A DNA stretch of 64,000 nt. It comes from Magnolia sinica (lineage: Eukaryota > Streptophyta > Magnoliopsida > Magnoliales > Magnoliaceae). The notes under the pieces are model-generated. The model worked only from the letters and a program-made list of their open reading frames with translations, was not told where the DNA came from and did not search any database. Of this stretch, positions 12,134 through 27,100 are shown in pieces. The stretch spans positions 28,378,501 to 28,442,500 of the forward strand of contig NC_080577.1 of NCBI RefSeq assembly GCF_029962835.1. The letters run 5' to 3'. Made by a program: the position numbers and the translations under genes. Numbering within the stretch: position 1 is the stretch's first letter; each line of letters starts with the position of its first letter.

Positions 12134-15100
12134 CTGTGAGATAAAAATGTTTTAGTAGCATAGATCAGAGATCTCTGGAAAATTGAAATTTGCAAGTACT
12201 ATGAGCTTTGGTTCTTAAGTGACAACTAGAAACAGCTGAAATATCAGCATATCAAGCATTTAAAAAAAAAAAAAAAAAAAATTCCTTTAATAAGAAGAGG
12301 AAAAACATCTATGCAAAATAAATTCCATTCTGTGCAGGCACAACAACAGTATTTGTATGACCGAGAACAAATCCAAGCAAAAGAAGGTGTAAGGTCTCGA
12401 TATTCACAAAGGTAATGTATATGACGCTAGATCAAAAGAAGCAGCTTTTATTTGTTCGACCTGGGCTCATGTGGGGAGCACCTCTTAGTAACCTAATCTG
12501 TTGAACATGTGGGCCCCATCATGAGATGGACCATGCCAAAATATCGATAAAAAGATCATCACCATACAATGTAATTGGGTAAGAATAATCATGGTCCACA
12601 TCTAATGGGGGCCAAAAGTATAGTTATAATCATCATTTAGGGAGATCTCCTGGGCATCTCATATTCATCTAGGGGTCTCCACGACAGACAATCCGGAACT
12701 CTAAACCCTGGAACCCCTAGCTACACATAGCTTGCAAACCTGGACTCAGACTACGACCATCACTGGGTTGGGTCGACTCGGGACTTGGCAGGTTGACCAA
12801 GCTGGTCTGATCCAATGACTCTGAGCATAATTACCTGCAGATGAACACACAATATAGAAAAGAATTTTTAATGGCTCACATTCAACTCAAAAAGTTGAAG
12901 GCCAGGATCACCACTAAGTGCTTTTGGGATGACAGTTTATTTATACAAGTATTGAGAATATGGATAGTTCAAATCATCAGACCATCTGAGAATGTGGCCT
13001 CAGTGAGGCAACACGTGCTGGGATCCTGAGTACCGTCTAAGGCAAACGAACTCCAACGTGACAGAGGAATAAAGAGGTTGGCTAGGGCCTAGGGATATCC
13101 TTGGCATGGGAGAGGAATAGAGAAAGAATGGGGAAATTTCTGTTAGACAGCTTCAAGCTTTCAGTTAACAGTGGTGAATCTATGCTATTCTGGGAAGATG
13201 AAGGGCGAGGGAACTGCCCTCTAGCAGTCAGGTTCCTGAGACTTTACAGATTGGTTCAAGAGAGGCATATTACTGCGAAGGAATGGGCGCAACCCACTGG
13301 GGAAAGGTTGTCATGGATCATCGTTGAAGGACGAAGAGCTGGAGGACTTCCAGGCCCTTTATGGGATGTTATCTGAAGTACGTCTATCAGACTATCACCC
13401 TTGACCACGAATGCAAGAATATGGAAATGGGACCCTACTGGGAAATTCCCAGCGAAATCATTCTTCTGCAGCTCCTCAAATGAAATTCAAATTGAGTTTG
13501 CTTCCTCATTATGAAAGTACCAACACATCATATAACAATATGCCAGAATGTTCTCTAGCAAACCTCATAGAGGAAAGTGGGAACTCAACGTGAGAGAGGA
13601 ATAGTATGCTCAAACGCATGCACAAGGCAGCCCATCTAAATGCCACCTCATGTACTGTCATGGTACACGGATACAAGATCCAAGCCATTCATCAGGTTAT
13701 ATCCACTGTGAACATGCCTTGGTTAAAATATTTCAGGGCAGTCCACTTGTCAGGCTGGGCACAGTTTACAAAATAAATGGACGACTGGACAGAACTTGGC
13801 AAAGTTTTTCTACCAAATTGTGGCCCACATGAAAGTGGATCAGCCTTATTCTGGCCTATATCATCTAAATGGTCAGATCCATCTAATGGTTGGCATGGAT
13901 ATACAAGTGCATGTGCACCAACACATGATATAGGAGTATCATAACCTTTCTAGTTTCTGTCCTACTCCTTGGGAATATAGGCAACCTTCCATCCTTCCCA
14001 AAGGTTTTCTAGGAAAACATGCATCCTCACCAATTTAAAACATGTATGAAAGATCCAGACCATTCAAAATGCAGACCCAACTTGTAGCCCACATTGGAAA
14101 AGAAAAAGCAAGTTGCTGCATAATTGCATGTTTGTTTAAACTGCTCCATTGTTTACAAATAGGTACAGGCAGCTAATTTGTGGATTTGCATTATTTTATG
14201 ATTTTGGATCTTAACAATGGGTCAAACCTTGTAAATGGATTGGATGTCACACAATCAAGCGGTAATTTATCACCCTTGGTCCATGTAGAAATTCACATGG
14301 AGCTTGTACATCTCTCAGAAACTGGAAAGTGACCTTACCATCATCCTTCCGTTCTACAAAATTTTTAACTCGTTTGAGTCTGAACAGATCAGGCAATACA
14401 TAGAATCGGGTTTGGGAATTGGTTGACTTGGGCACGTCAGCCGAGTCAGATGCATCTTGACCCAGTCACCCAGTTGGCGATAGGGCTGAGTTGACTCACC
14501 CGAGTCGCGGGTCGGCCCGCTGGTTGGTGAACTATGATGTACAGTTTATTGGGCTGAACAGATATCAAACGTGATACATTTCCTCATTCCCAGATGCATC
14601 AACGAAATGAATGCAAGTTAGAAGCTTTATGACCCTATAAAGCAGTTCAAGATGAAACAAGAAGAGAAATACAACTTTAAGAGATTTCGTATGATGCAAT
14701 GAACATGTTGGCCGAGAAGGTTTCATTTTAAATATCTAAGGGAAATAATCAGGAAGTAAAAAAGATATCAAATAGATGTAGAAAGCAATATTTCTAAGAC
14801 TTGAAGGTTTGGGACACATCCAAGACGGCAAAGGCAAAGACCAAGCCCTTAACAACCAGCTCACTGCAAAGAAAAAAGAACACGAGGAAGAGAGAAGCTG
14901 CACAAAATGAAGCGACAAGGTGACAAATCCATTGAAAGTACACATATAATGTCTTTTTGATGATTCTTGTCCCCAATAAACAGTGTGCTCTTGAAAGAAC
15001 TATTACAAAGAAAATGTTGACTTCCAAAGAGCATCTAGCTTCCTCTCAACAAAACTCTTCAACACGTTGACTTCCAAAGAGCATCTAGCTTCCTTTCAAC

Positions 15101-18100
15101 AAAAGCCTTAAAAGTGCAAAGATTCACCACAATAAAAGAATTAATTGAGGGCCTATTTGGATTGCCAATTACATCAGTAATGTATTGTAAAAGTGCCACC
15201 ATTATGATTTTACCATGATTGTTTAAGCACGCTATTCGGCAGTCAAATGCAGATGTACTAGGAGAGAGGCATTGTGATTTGTAATTATTACAATTTTACA
15301 TTGCATTGCAGGAAATCTCCTATCCAAGCACACAAATTTTCTCTTTATTCAACGTTTTAGTAATGTAAAAGCACCATCATTACGATTTTACCACGATAAA
15401 CCAAACACTGGAATTATCAGTCAAATTACCTGTTTTGAGGAGACGGGTATTGTAATTTGTAATAATTGCGCTTTACAGTACCTTACTGATGTGATTCGCA
15501 ACCCAAATAGGCCCTTAGTGTTATTCAGGAGAGAAATGGGGCTATGGATTCAGCCCCTCACAATGCATGATTTGCTTTGACTTATTTTTGCACTGGTTTT
15601 AAAATACTTCAAATCCTATCGAGAATGATTCACGATTTAAGTTTATTCTCTATTGGACAAATAGTACCAGTGTTCGAAATATCGGTATCGCACAATGTAT
15701 CGCACCCTTGGGATACAGATACGTATCAGTTATCGCACGGGATATATCATTTGTATCGCATAGTTTATTGTACTTTTTGGGAAACATGAGGAAACATTGG
15801 GAAAATGGTTGAATTTTTTAATGAAACTTTGGGGATTGTTAAAAAGGCCTTTAATACACACTTTTAAATCATAAAGTTTCAAAAAAAAAGTGTACATAAT
15901 AGATTTCCTTTGTAGAGGATCCTAAGCTATGCGCTGTCCGATTGAACTAAGATAACTATATTCAGTATCAACCCCGTCCATCCGTTTTACCATATCATTT
16001 TAGGACATTATCCAAAAAATAAAACAGATCCAATAATTAGGTAGACCATACCATAGGAAATAATGGTAATTGACCATTGGTGGACCACAAAAGTTTTGGA
16101 TCAAGCTAATAATAGTTTTTTCTCTTCATTCAAACCATAAAATTATCTGGTAAAATGGATGGACGGAGTGGATAAAATACATGAATTATAGTGGGCCCAC
16201 AAAGTTTACAAAGTACACTGCTCACAAGGGGATCCATTCATGTGAGACTCGACCTGAGTTCGCATGTGTGCATGTGTGTGTGAGTATGCATCTCGTTCAT
16301 TTTGGTCCTGCGGTCCTACCAGTCAAATTCCTACAACCCGCATAGCACTTGAGAACAAAAATAAGCAGGATCCAAGACTAAAGTGGGCTGCACTAAAGGA
16401 AAAGATGGGTAGGAAAATTCCTACAGTTGAAACCTCCCTGGGTCGACAGTGATGTTAACATGCCATCCATACCGTTCATAAAGTTATTCCTACACGGATG
16501 AATTGAAAATACAAATATTAGTATGGATGTTCAATCCTCACTTTTTTGGCACATTTGAGTATTAGATCCTAATCATTTTTTACGCCATGTTCTAAAATGA
16601 TCTCACAAAACGGATGGACGGAGTGGATTCCTCACAAACATCATAGTAGGCCCCACTAAGGTTTCAAGCGCAGGAACTTCCTGCGGAAGGCTTTGGCAGG
16701 AAATCCGTATACGGACGAAATCGGATTGCATAATGAGTTACTCAGTACCCTTTTATCGTGCTGAGTAAACTCAGTTGGGGCTACTGTGAATGTGTGTGAG
16801 TTATCCACGCCGTCCATCTGTTTTTCCAGCTCATTTTAGTGGTTGATCTGAAAATTGAAGAATGCCCCAAAGCTTAAGTGTGCCACACCACAAGAAACAG
16901 TGGGAATAATGACTTCCACCGTTGAAACCTTGATAGGGCCCATAGTGATGTTTATTTGTCATCCAACGTGTTCATAAGATCACACAGACATGAATAAAGG
17001 GAAAACACAAATAACAGATTGATCCAAAACTTCTGTGGGCCCCAAGAAATTTTCTATGGTAGAATTTCAATTCACATTCTTTCCCATGGTGAGGTTCGCT
17101 TGAGTTTTGGATATACTTCGTTTTTGGGCTATAGCCTCAAATTATCTCCTAAAATGGATGGACGGAGTGGATAACATATTTAAATCATGGTGGACCCCAC
17201 AGAGTTTACTCAGTACGCTAAGCGTGCGGAGTTACTCAGTACGCAATCCGCGTCCGGCGCTGACGCTCCTCGAGCTCAAGTTGTACCAACATTTCAAAGT
17301 TACATGCCCCACAATAATGTATTTATTATATCTACACCGTTCATGCATTTGGAGAGATCATTTTAGATCATGAACCCAAAAATGAGTCATATCCAAAGCT
17401 CAAGTGGGCCACACCACAAACAGCAGTGGGGGACTGATTCTCACCATTAATACATTCGTAGGGCCCACATAATGTTTATTTTCCATCCAATCTGTTAATT
17501 AGGTCACACAGACCTGTATTAAGAGGAAAAATAAATATCATATTGATCCAAAACTTCTGTGACCCCTAAAAGGGTTTCAATGGTAGACGTTCAATCCACT
17601 ACTACTGTTTGCAGTGTGGTTTAGTTGATCTTTGGATCTGTTTTATTTTTCAGCTAAAGCCTTACGAAGAGCTCGCCAAATGGACGAACGGTCTAGATAT
17701 AACACATACCTCGTGATGGGACCCACAGAACTTGGTGATGTCCACACAGTGGTGGTGTGCGGTACCCGATTTCCATAAAGCAGGCCGAAACGACCTTTAT
17801 TTTTACACAGAGAGGGTTCCGGCTTCCGGAACCGTAAACTTTCTCCCAAATCGCATTGTATCGGCGAGGATGTCTTCGGATTTCTCTCCAAAATCGGAGA
17901 TTTTTTTTTGCAGTAACCTAGGAACGATGCTTCAATTCGAATGGCCCACCAAATGGAAGCTTCCGATCATGGCGATCTCTTCTACAGGTACCGAAATCCA
18001 CCTTCTAATTTTTTTTTTCGATTTTTTCGGATGATGACGTCGATGTCCGACAATAATGGAGAGGAAATCGCGCGATATCGTCAAAATATCGTGCGATATC

Positions 18101-21100
18101 GACGATATATCGGCCGATATCTGGAATTTGGGGTTTTTTGGTATCTTCCGGGGGTTATCGCGAGTGTATCGTCTCGCAGGGGTACGATAACGATGATATT
18201 GGCCGATATATCGGCCGATAGTATCGATATTTCGAACACTGAATAGTACTACATGAATCCTCGAATTCATTTCAAAATGAAAACGCATGGAGTTGCAAGT
18301 TTCTTATGGATTTGAATTCGGTTTAATTGTATAAATGGAAAGGAGATAAAATGGATTTTCGACTAACATACCAACATCATCTTCATTCTAATGTCTCTGC
18401 ATAGTTCCTTCTTCTTCTTCTTTTTTTCAGAAAACAAAATTGGTTTCTCTACATAGGTTTTTACCATAGTATATGCCACGAAATACTATAAAATTGACCA
18501 AGGTTCGGTGAGGAATTTCCATAAGAAGGTGATGCAGGACAATTAACCACTTGCTCTAAAAGCTCGAACTGATAAAGGATGGCGAGTTAATCCCTTTATC
18601 TCATAGCTCGGGCCTCGCCCATCCCGAGTGTGCCCCTGCATCCCACAGGCAACCCCACTCGAGTCCAGTGTGAAAATGCCCATGCATTAATCACTCCCAG
18701 TGAGGAGTCTCAAACACGAGAACTCCCGCTCTGATACCACTTTGATGCAAGACAATTAACCACTTGCTCTAAAAGTTCGAACTGATTGAGCATGGCGAAT
18801 TAATCTATTTATCTCATAGCCTATGTCCTACATCACATGGGTACCGCCTCACATGAGCCACCCGCCTCACATGGGCCACCCACCCCGAGTGTGCCCCTGC
18901 ATCCAACAGGCAACCCCGCTCGAGCCCGGTGTGAAAATGCCCCGGCATTAGAAGGTTCATTCTCCATAGCTTAATTTCATGTTTTATATTGTGTGGATCT
19001 AGTTGATTTTCTAAAATATGGAAAGTTACTACGAATAAAAATCCAATTTTACTAAATTGATTTTCTAATTCAATTTTCAAAGAATTGGTTTCAAGTCAAT
19101 ACAAGTGTTCCTTACAAGGATAAAATGGGACACATGAATATCCGCAAAAGAGGCCGCAACAAGTTACGCTGCAAGTATCAACTAAATGATAATCTAAGTG
19201 AGCAAAATGGAGATGTATGCATCACGAAGGACACATTTAAGTTCGTGACGCATTTAAGGCAATGTATCATCCAATGAATGCGCTATGCAGCCAACAAGTT
19301 ATTCCTCAAGCTAAGGTCATCAATCATCCAAACTCATTAAATAAATAAATTTTTTTTAAAAACCGCTGGCAGATTAGGAATGGAAAGGAATCCTTTTGTC
19401 CCTCTTTATGCATTGGGCAGTCTCCATCCCTCATTGTCTTGGTGGAGTCGCATGTAGGGAGAAAAGTGGTCCATATTAATGGCTCCTGTATCTCCTTGCT
19501 TTATTTTTATTCTTTCTTTCTTTCTTCTTTTTTTGAATAAAAGGTTGGCATTTTAAAAACAAAATGAAAATGGAAAAAACCCTGTAAAGAACATTAAGCA
19601 TTCTTAGACTGATAAAATAATGCAAGAAACTTCAATTTGTTAAAGCATACCTGCATAAAATTGTAGCACTCTCTTCCGATAGATTCATTTTCAGCAATGG
19701 CAAAATACGCCAAAATGGGGTAATGACCAATATAGGATGCGTAGCTGTCGCGCTGGATGTTCACCGCCCACTCACTACACATCTAAAAAGAAGATAAGAA
19801 ATACATAGTTCCACAACATGGCCCTTTGATTTAGGCAGTGTTTGGACGACTATTGAATTGAATTTGAAATGACTGAATTGTAATTACCTTCCTGAGTATA
19901 AAACAATGAGGTAGCATTGTCCAAAGTGCAATTATGTTGCATAAAAGTTGGACCTTGGAGAGAAGTAACTGCAATATGAAGGCTAGTTCCTTGTCATAAA
20001 TACCTCGAAAGGTCATCACAATTGGTTATTTCCTTTTACTAAAATGAGCCCTTAACAAAAAATTAAAAAAATCAGTAGAGCCCCAACAAACAAGAGGAGA
20101 GGAAAAAAAAAAGGTTTGTAAGGGTTCGAGGATTTGCAATCTATTCAAGTCCGCATGCCCAGTTCTGACATATTTAGCTTGGAGATGCTCAAGTTGTGAA
20201 TTAATGTTAAACCTGTCACTCGCCTGCCCCAAAAACAGCATCGATGTTACAAAATCAAAGAGGAAAGAACAAAAAAATGAAAAGAAATGGAAAATTCGCT
20301 AAAGGAAACAATATAGAGTTAAATAAGAATAGATGGTTATGTTCTAGCATTTGATACCATTACCAATCTAGCATTAGATTGGTAATATTATATTATTACC
20401 AATCAAGGACACAAAAGTAATAAATTAAGGCCCTGTTTGGTAGGTGCCTAAAAATCAGTTCATCGCATTTTTGTTAACCATGATTACATATTAGCGATCT
20501 TGCTCCCTAAGACATAATTACCGTTAAGTAAAATGATGTGAACTCATTATGTATTAGAGATCAAGTTCATAATAACTGACAACGAATTACGTATTAGAGA
20601 TCAAAATCTCTAATACATGATAATTGTGAACTAAAATGAGATGAACTCATTTTTTGGCATCTACGAAACAGGGCCTAATAATTCGTGAAAAGAAAAGAAA
20701 AACATGTTCATAACCTGTTGAAAGGGAGATTAAGGGGTCATTTGGATGCTTGTAAGTTCCATAAGTGGGAAGTGACTTGCCTATAACTCACGGGGGGTGT
20801 TTGGGTGTGAAATTTCACTTGTAAGTGAGTTACAACCTATAATAATTGTTAACTGACAACTAATTATGTATTAGAGATCAAAATCTCTAATACATAATAA
20901 TTTTAACTAAAATGAGATGAACTCATTTTTTGGCATCTACCAAACAGAGCCTAGGAATTTGTGAAAAGAAAAGAAAAACATGTTCATGACCCATTGAAGG
21001 AGAGATTAAGGGATCGTTTGGATGCCTCTTAAGTTCCGTACGTGGGAGTGACTTACCTATAACTCACTTACAGGTGGTGTTTGGGTGTGAAATTTCTCCT

Positions 21101-24100
21101 GTGAGTGAGTTACAACTTGTAAGTCACTTACAGGCAAGGTGTTCCGTATCAGTAACAGTGGCTGTAACAGTCACCACTGTTACCGATACGGAGAATTGGT
21201 ATAACGGCCAATACGGGGGAGGGCATAACAGCCAATACGCCTCCGTATTATTTGATTTGATTTTTATTTTTTTGCTAAAAAAATTTTGGAAAAATATGTA
21301 GAAAATCCAAAATAATGTAAATGTTCCAAATATACATTCATTTTTAGTTTTGAATTTGTTTATAGTAGTGTAACGGTATACTCCTTGTTGGGAGTGTTGT
21401 ATCGAGTTGTCTAATGAATTTATGAACCAGACAACCTGGGATTGACTATGAACATTCTATATTTAATTTTCTAATTATATAATATCAATGATAAATTTAT
21501 TAGAATAAATGTAATACCAAAACATCTCACATTTGCACATTTTATATTACATACCTCGTGAGTCGCGACTCATATACATTTCATTTCAACATATAGACTC
21601 CAAAGACTTTTGTATCCTATTATGTAATTTCTCTATCTAACAATTTGATATCATTTCTCCCAATAAATCTTAAGAAAAAAGTGAAATTAAATTGGAATGT
21701 ACAGCGTTGTTGATTTGAGGCTGAATTACCGGACCACTCAATGCCCGAAATTAGGATTGTGACTTAGCAATTTGATTAATGGTTAAAAATAAGTATCTGC
21801 AAAATTAATGGTTAAAATCGTTCAAACAATTTGATTTTGGGATTGTGACTTAGCAACAACGGTCCTATATTTTAATTATCAAAGGAACGAGCATCGCAAT
21901 TGGCAATGGTGAGTGTACACGCTTTTGGGAAGACATCTGGGAAGAGATCGAAGCTCTTCGTGATAGTTTCCCACGCATTTACCGCTTGGCCCAGAATCAG
22001 TCCATCTTAGTGAAACAATGTTATATGGTTACAAGAGGAGTAGTGGTTTGGAATCCGGAATGTAGAAGACATCTTCGGGACCGAGAGATGGAAGAATATG
22101 TATCGCTACTTAATCGATTACAAGGCAGCAAACTGGATCTCTCTTCCGTAGATTCTGTAGTTTGGCAGTTTGACAAATCAGGATTATTTTTGGTCAAATC
22201 CTTTGACAGTCACGTTGCAAAAAACTCCCCCTCTATCGAAGAAGAATCGACTCATCACATCTGGAAATACCACGTCCCTCCAAAGATAGCTTCCTTCGGT
22301 TGGTTGGTTTGCAAGAAAAAGGTCTTGACAGTGGACAATCTGAGGAAAAGGGGCATGTACATTACTAATAACACCCTTTGTTGTATGGAAAATGAAGAAA
22401 CTGTGGACCATCTTTTCATCCACTGCCCCTTCACTTATCAGATTTGGACTGATATTCCTCTTCTCTTTAACATCCAATGGTCTTTTCCACAATCTGTTAG
22501 AGGACTGCAGCAGGCTTGGCATGGCATAAGTTTTGGAAATTATAGGTCAAAGCTGTGGAAAATTTCTCTTTTGGCTGTCTGGTGGGCTGTGTGGGAAGAA
22601 AGTAATGGGAGGGTTTTCAATAACATGTCAAAATCTACACAAAGTACTGTCAATAGGGTGATCTATTTTATAGTTGAGTGGGCTTATGCTGTTGATAATC
22701 TAAAGGATTGTAATTTTCTTTTTCTTGGGGAGTAGCGGAGGGGCTATCTCAGCCCTTCAGCCCTCCTTTGTTTTGTTTTTGCTCTCTTTTTATATAAAAA
22801 TATCTGTTACCTATCAAAATTAGAAGAAGATGCATGCCTCATATGAATTGGGTGGGACTTTGATTGCATAGCGTAGCACACCACACATCACCAACCTCAA
22901 TGGTGTGTAAACGTGACAAAGTTTTATATCCAGGCTTATCTTTGGTGTGGTCCGCTTGAGCTTTGGATTTGCCTCGTATCTAGGCTTATGCATTAAAAAA
23001 ATGTAGAAAAATGGATGTACGGTGTAGATATAACACATACATCATGGTGGGGCCCATATAACTTTGCCACGTCAACACACCGGTAAGGTTGGTCGTATGT
23101 GCTGCACTACTTAATCTGATTGGTCGTGTGCGCTGCACTATTTGAACGTAGGGCCCATGCCAATGTATGTGTTGTATATCCATGCCGTCCATCTGTTTTG
23201 CTAAATAATTTTAGGGCATTATCCTAAAAATGAGCCAAATCCCAATCTCATGTGGACCACACAGTAGTGTTGAATTCCCACCATTAAAAACTTCTTGGTA
23301 CTAAATGTTTTGGATCAAGTTGCCATTAGTGTTTTCCCTTCATCTAGGTTTGTGTGAGTTTATGAACAGGTTGGATGGCAAATAAACATTACAGTGGGCC
23401 CTAGGAACCCATTAAAGGTGGGCATTCAATCTGTACTGTGTGGTCCACTTGAGAGTTGAGATTTGGATTTGCTTCATTTTAGGGACCGTACACTAAATGA
23501 GCAAGAAAAACCAATGGGTGACATGGATATACAACATACATCAAGGTGGGCCCACGAAATAGTGTGCATGCACGGACAAAACCATACACCACTGGAGTAT
23601 TAAAAAAAAAAACCCTTAAACGTAGCTATGGATTAACCACTTTTCACTTTCAATTAAAGAGGGGAGAGAGAGGGAAAATGAAAAGAGAAGAGGGAGGGAG
23701 GGCGGAAGAGAGAGAGAGAGTAGCAGCAGCAACAGCAGCAGCAGCTGCAGATGCAGTCGCAACTGTTGCAGGCTCGTAGTAGAAGAAGAAGATGATGAGA
23801 GAATGAGAGAGAGTTGTGGCCACCACAGTAACCGCTGCAGCCTTGTAAAAGAAGAAGAAGACGACGAGACAGAGAGGGTTCAAACGTAGAAGAAGAAGAA
23901 AACAAAAAAGGTAAGTCAATTTATTTTTTTTTCCTGAAATTGCTGTTACAGGGTAACGGCCATTATGCCCTGTAATGGCCGTTACACTTCGAAATTTCAG
24001 CCATGCCCCGTTTCAACCCTGTATCGCGTAATGGTCAACGCCGTTATTGATACGAAACGGCCGATACACCCATATCGTAACCGATTTAGTACACCTTGCT

Positions 24101-27100
24101 TACATGCAAATCCTACAGAGAATTTACATTGGAGAGTGGTGGCATTTCACTTACCTGTGAGTTTTAGGCAAACGGTCAAAATTTTTAAATTTAATGGATG
24201 ATGGGGGATCCCCCCCCCCCCCCCTCAAGTACATTCATCCATGGCTTCCTAATTCCCCTTTTTTTTGTTTTCTTTTATGTCATTAGCACCAAGAATGGGG
24301 GGAGCACAAACGGAATGGACATAATAAGGATTCTGCAATCGCAAGTAATGGGTCCACCATGGTCGGGATCAATTCAATCCTTGTTCATGGCATGGCAGGG
24401 GGAATGCAAAGGTATGCTAGGTAAACGTAGATGGAGGATGGCTTTAATGGCGTTGATGTGGGCGATTTGGTTGGAACGTGATAATTGCACTTCCAGAAAC
24501 GAGGAGCACACAACTTGGTCAGTTCTTAGTCAGGTATGATTGTCCATTTCGGAATGGTTTTCCTTGAACCCAGTGTACGGGGCTTGGGTCTTCTCCCATT
24601 TGAGTGAGGTTTCGGTTTCTATGGAGTGTGGGGTGGGGTTTGTATTTTTTGTTCATGTGCAACTTTGTTCTCTAAGTTTCGTTTGATGTGAAAACACAAC
24701 AACATACTTATAAGTGACTTATAGAATCCACGAGCATTTAAAAAAAAAAAAAAAAACTATTTACCCGTAATTGATTTAGAGCTCGAATCCAAACAGATAA
24801 CATATAATTGACTTTCACCTGAAAGTGAATTTTAGGTGAAAGTCATTCACAAGTTGCAACTTAAAATTTTAGAGGCATCCAAGGGGTCGTTTGGATGCCT
24901 ATAAGTTTTATGAGTAGGAAGTGACTTATAGGTAAGTCACTTTGATGCAATCAAATGGCCCACAAACCAATTGATTAAGATTTAAAGAATCCACTCGTTG
25001 AAATTGTCGTGATTGATGATCTGGACTAAATCAAAAGTCTTACGATAAATTGGATGGATCTCACGCGTGTGCACAAGAAAATGTCCACTTTCCCGTTTAG
25101 CCCGTCCTCACCTTTTGTTTTCTTTCAAATATCTACATTAGAATATTTTCTTTTTATTTAGGTAGTTTCTTATTTTTCACATCTTTGCTAGCTAGGATTT
25201 CTATTCTTAGATTCCATAGTTTTTATTGAAGATTATAAGGATTAATTATAAATAAGGCTTAGGCCCATGAAATAATGCAAACCCCGAAAACGAAAGCAAA
25301 TAAATCAAAGAAAAGAAGAAAGAGATTAATGGAAAAGGACCTAACAATCCTCTTACTATATGCTAGAGACCGCGAATGCAACACTGTGACAAGCTCAACA
25401 GTCCTCCAGTCTTAAACTAGAGATCACTTCCTTCCCTTCAACAACTACTGTAGAGAAAACAAGAGAATTTTATAAAAAGAAAATATCATTCAACTATCTT
25501 ATTCCATGGGCCTAAGCCTTATTTATAATCGGTTCTTACAATATGCAGAAAAACTATGGAATCTAAAAATAGAAATCCTATCTAGGAAAGATGTGAAACA
25601 TAAGAAACTACACAAATAAGAAACCACTTAAATAAGAAAGTACTTAAATAAAAATAATCTAAGATTACTTCTTACCTAATATAAAGATATCAAAGGAAAT
25701 TACCTAATGTAAAGATTTAAAAGAAACAGAAAGTAAATATATTTCCTATTCTCTGCCTAGATATTTCCTAATGTAGAATTTTGAAAGAAAAATGAAAGTA
25801 AGGATGGGTTAAAAAGGGAAAGTGGGCTTTTTCTTGTGCACACATGTGAGACCCATCAAATTAATCATTAGACCATTGATTTGGTCCATATCATCAATCA
25901 CAACAATTTAAATTGGTGGATTCTTCAAATCTTGATCAATCGGTTTGTGTGGCCATTTGGTTGTATCAGTTCCTCCCAGCTGCAGGGAAAAAAAAAACTC
26001 ATCCTCGAGTTTAAAGTGTTGGTCTTAATCTCCTATGAAGATCCTCGTTTGAAGTGCATCTCCTTCGGCTTCATTGGAAGTTGATGGTGGAAACCTACAT
26101 GCTTGATAGGTAGCTTGTGCATAATACGACGTTGAAATACATGCAATCTCTTCTTTCACTTTTCATGGGTCCTCCATAGTTTAGGCATTGATTGTGGGCT
26201 CTTCATCACAATCGACTTTCGATTTGTGGACTTTGATTAACATTGAGATGGCAGGATACACCCATCAAGTAATCCAACAATGAATTCCTCTTGAGTCACC
26301 AAACTTGCTTCAAACATGTTGTTCTTATGCGCTCCAAGGACAAAATATTGAAGTCCATAGCGCTTTTCTTGTTCAATCAAGGGCTCCAAGCATGCTCTCA
26401 TCTCCTCCTTTAATTCCTTGAATTCTTTTGCAATATGTTCCTTGAACGCTCTAATCTCCTTGAGTTGCCACAAATTCTCCCCTCGCATCTCTTGAACATT
26501 CTTAGCTATCATAGACATTTCCATGCAATAGAATGCTTTTGAATTACTAACATGCTGGGAGGGGCGTTGAAAAGAATCACCATAAAGCACATATGAAAAT
26601 GGGTATGACTCAAGGTGATATGAAGAGCGATCTTGATTATCTAAATAACTCAGATAAGAATTGTGCGATGAATATGGAAAGGCATGGGAGTCCGAATAAG
26701 GATAATTGTACGAGGCATATGAGCGTCTTCTTATCCATGACATCTCTTCTTTCAGTTTTCCATGAGCAGAACTTGCTTTAATACCAAATAATGCAAACCC
26801 CAAAAGGGGAAGCAAATAGATCAAAGAAAAATAGAAAGAGAATGTGGGAAAGGACCCAACAATCCTCTAGCCAAATGCTAGAGACCACGAATGCAAGACT
26901 GTGAACAAGCTCAACAGTCCTCTAGTCTTAAACTGGAGATCACTTCCTCCCTTTCAACAACTACAGTAGAGAAAACAAGAGAATTTTCATAAAATGAGAA
27001 TATCATTCAACTATCTTATTCCATGGGCCTAAGCCTTATTTATAATCAGTCCTTACAATCTACATTAAAAACCATGAAATCTAAAAATAAAAATCCTAAC

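Noticed and set aside
15014..15104. Possible CRISPR-like or satellite array
   Set aside because: There are only two copies of the unit with a short gap, and the host is clearly a plant nuclear genome.
17732..18288. Open frames of 100-118 codons near 18 kb
   Set aside because: They lie in the GTATCG-rich end of a hAT-like element and occur on both strands as repeat artefacts.
18721..18742. tRNA-like sequence CTCTGATACCA
   Set aside because: It is the inverse of a retroelement primer binding site, not part of a tRNA gene; no cloverleaf can be drawn.
23650..23919. Low-complexity open frames (Ser/Ala/Cys-rich)
   Set aside because: They arise from a GA/CAG-type simple-sequence tract inside a hAT-like element and are open in several frames on both strands.
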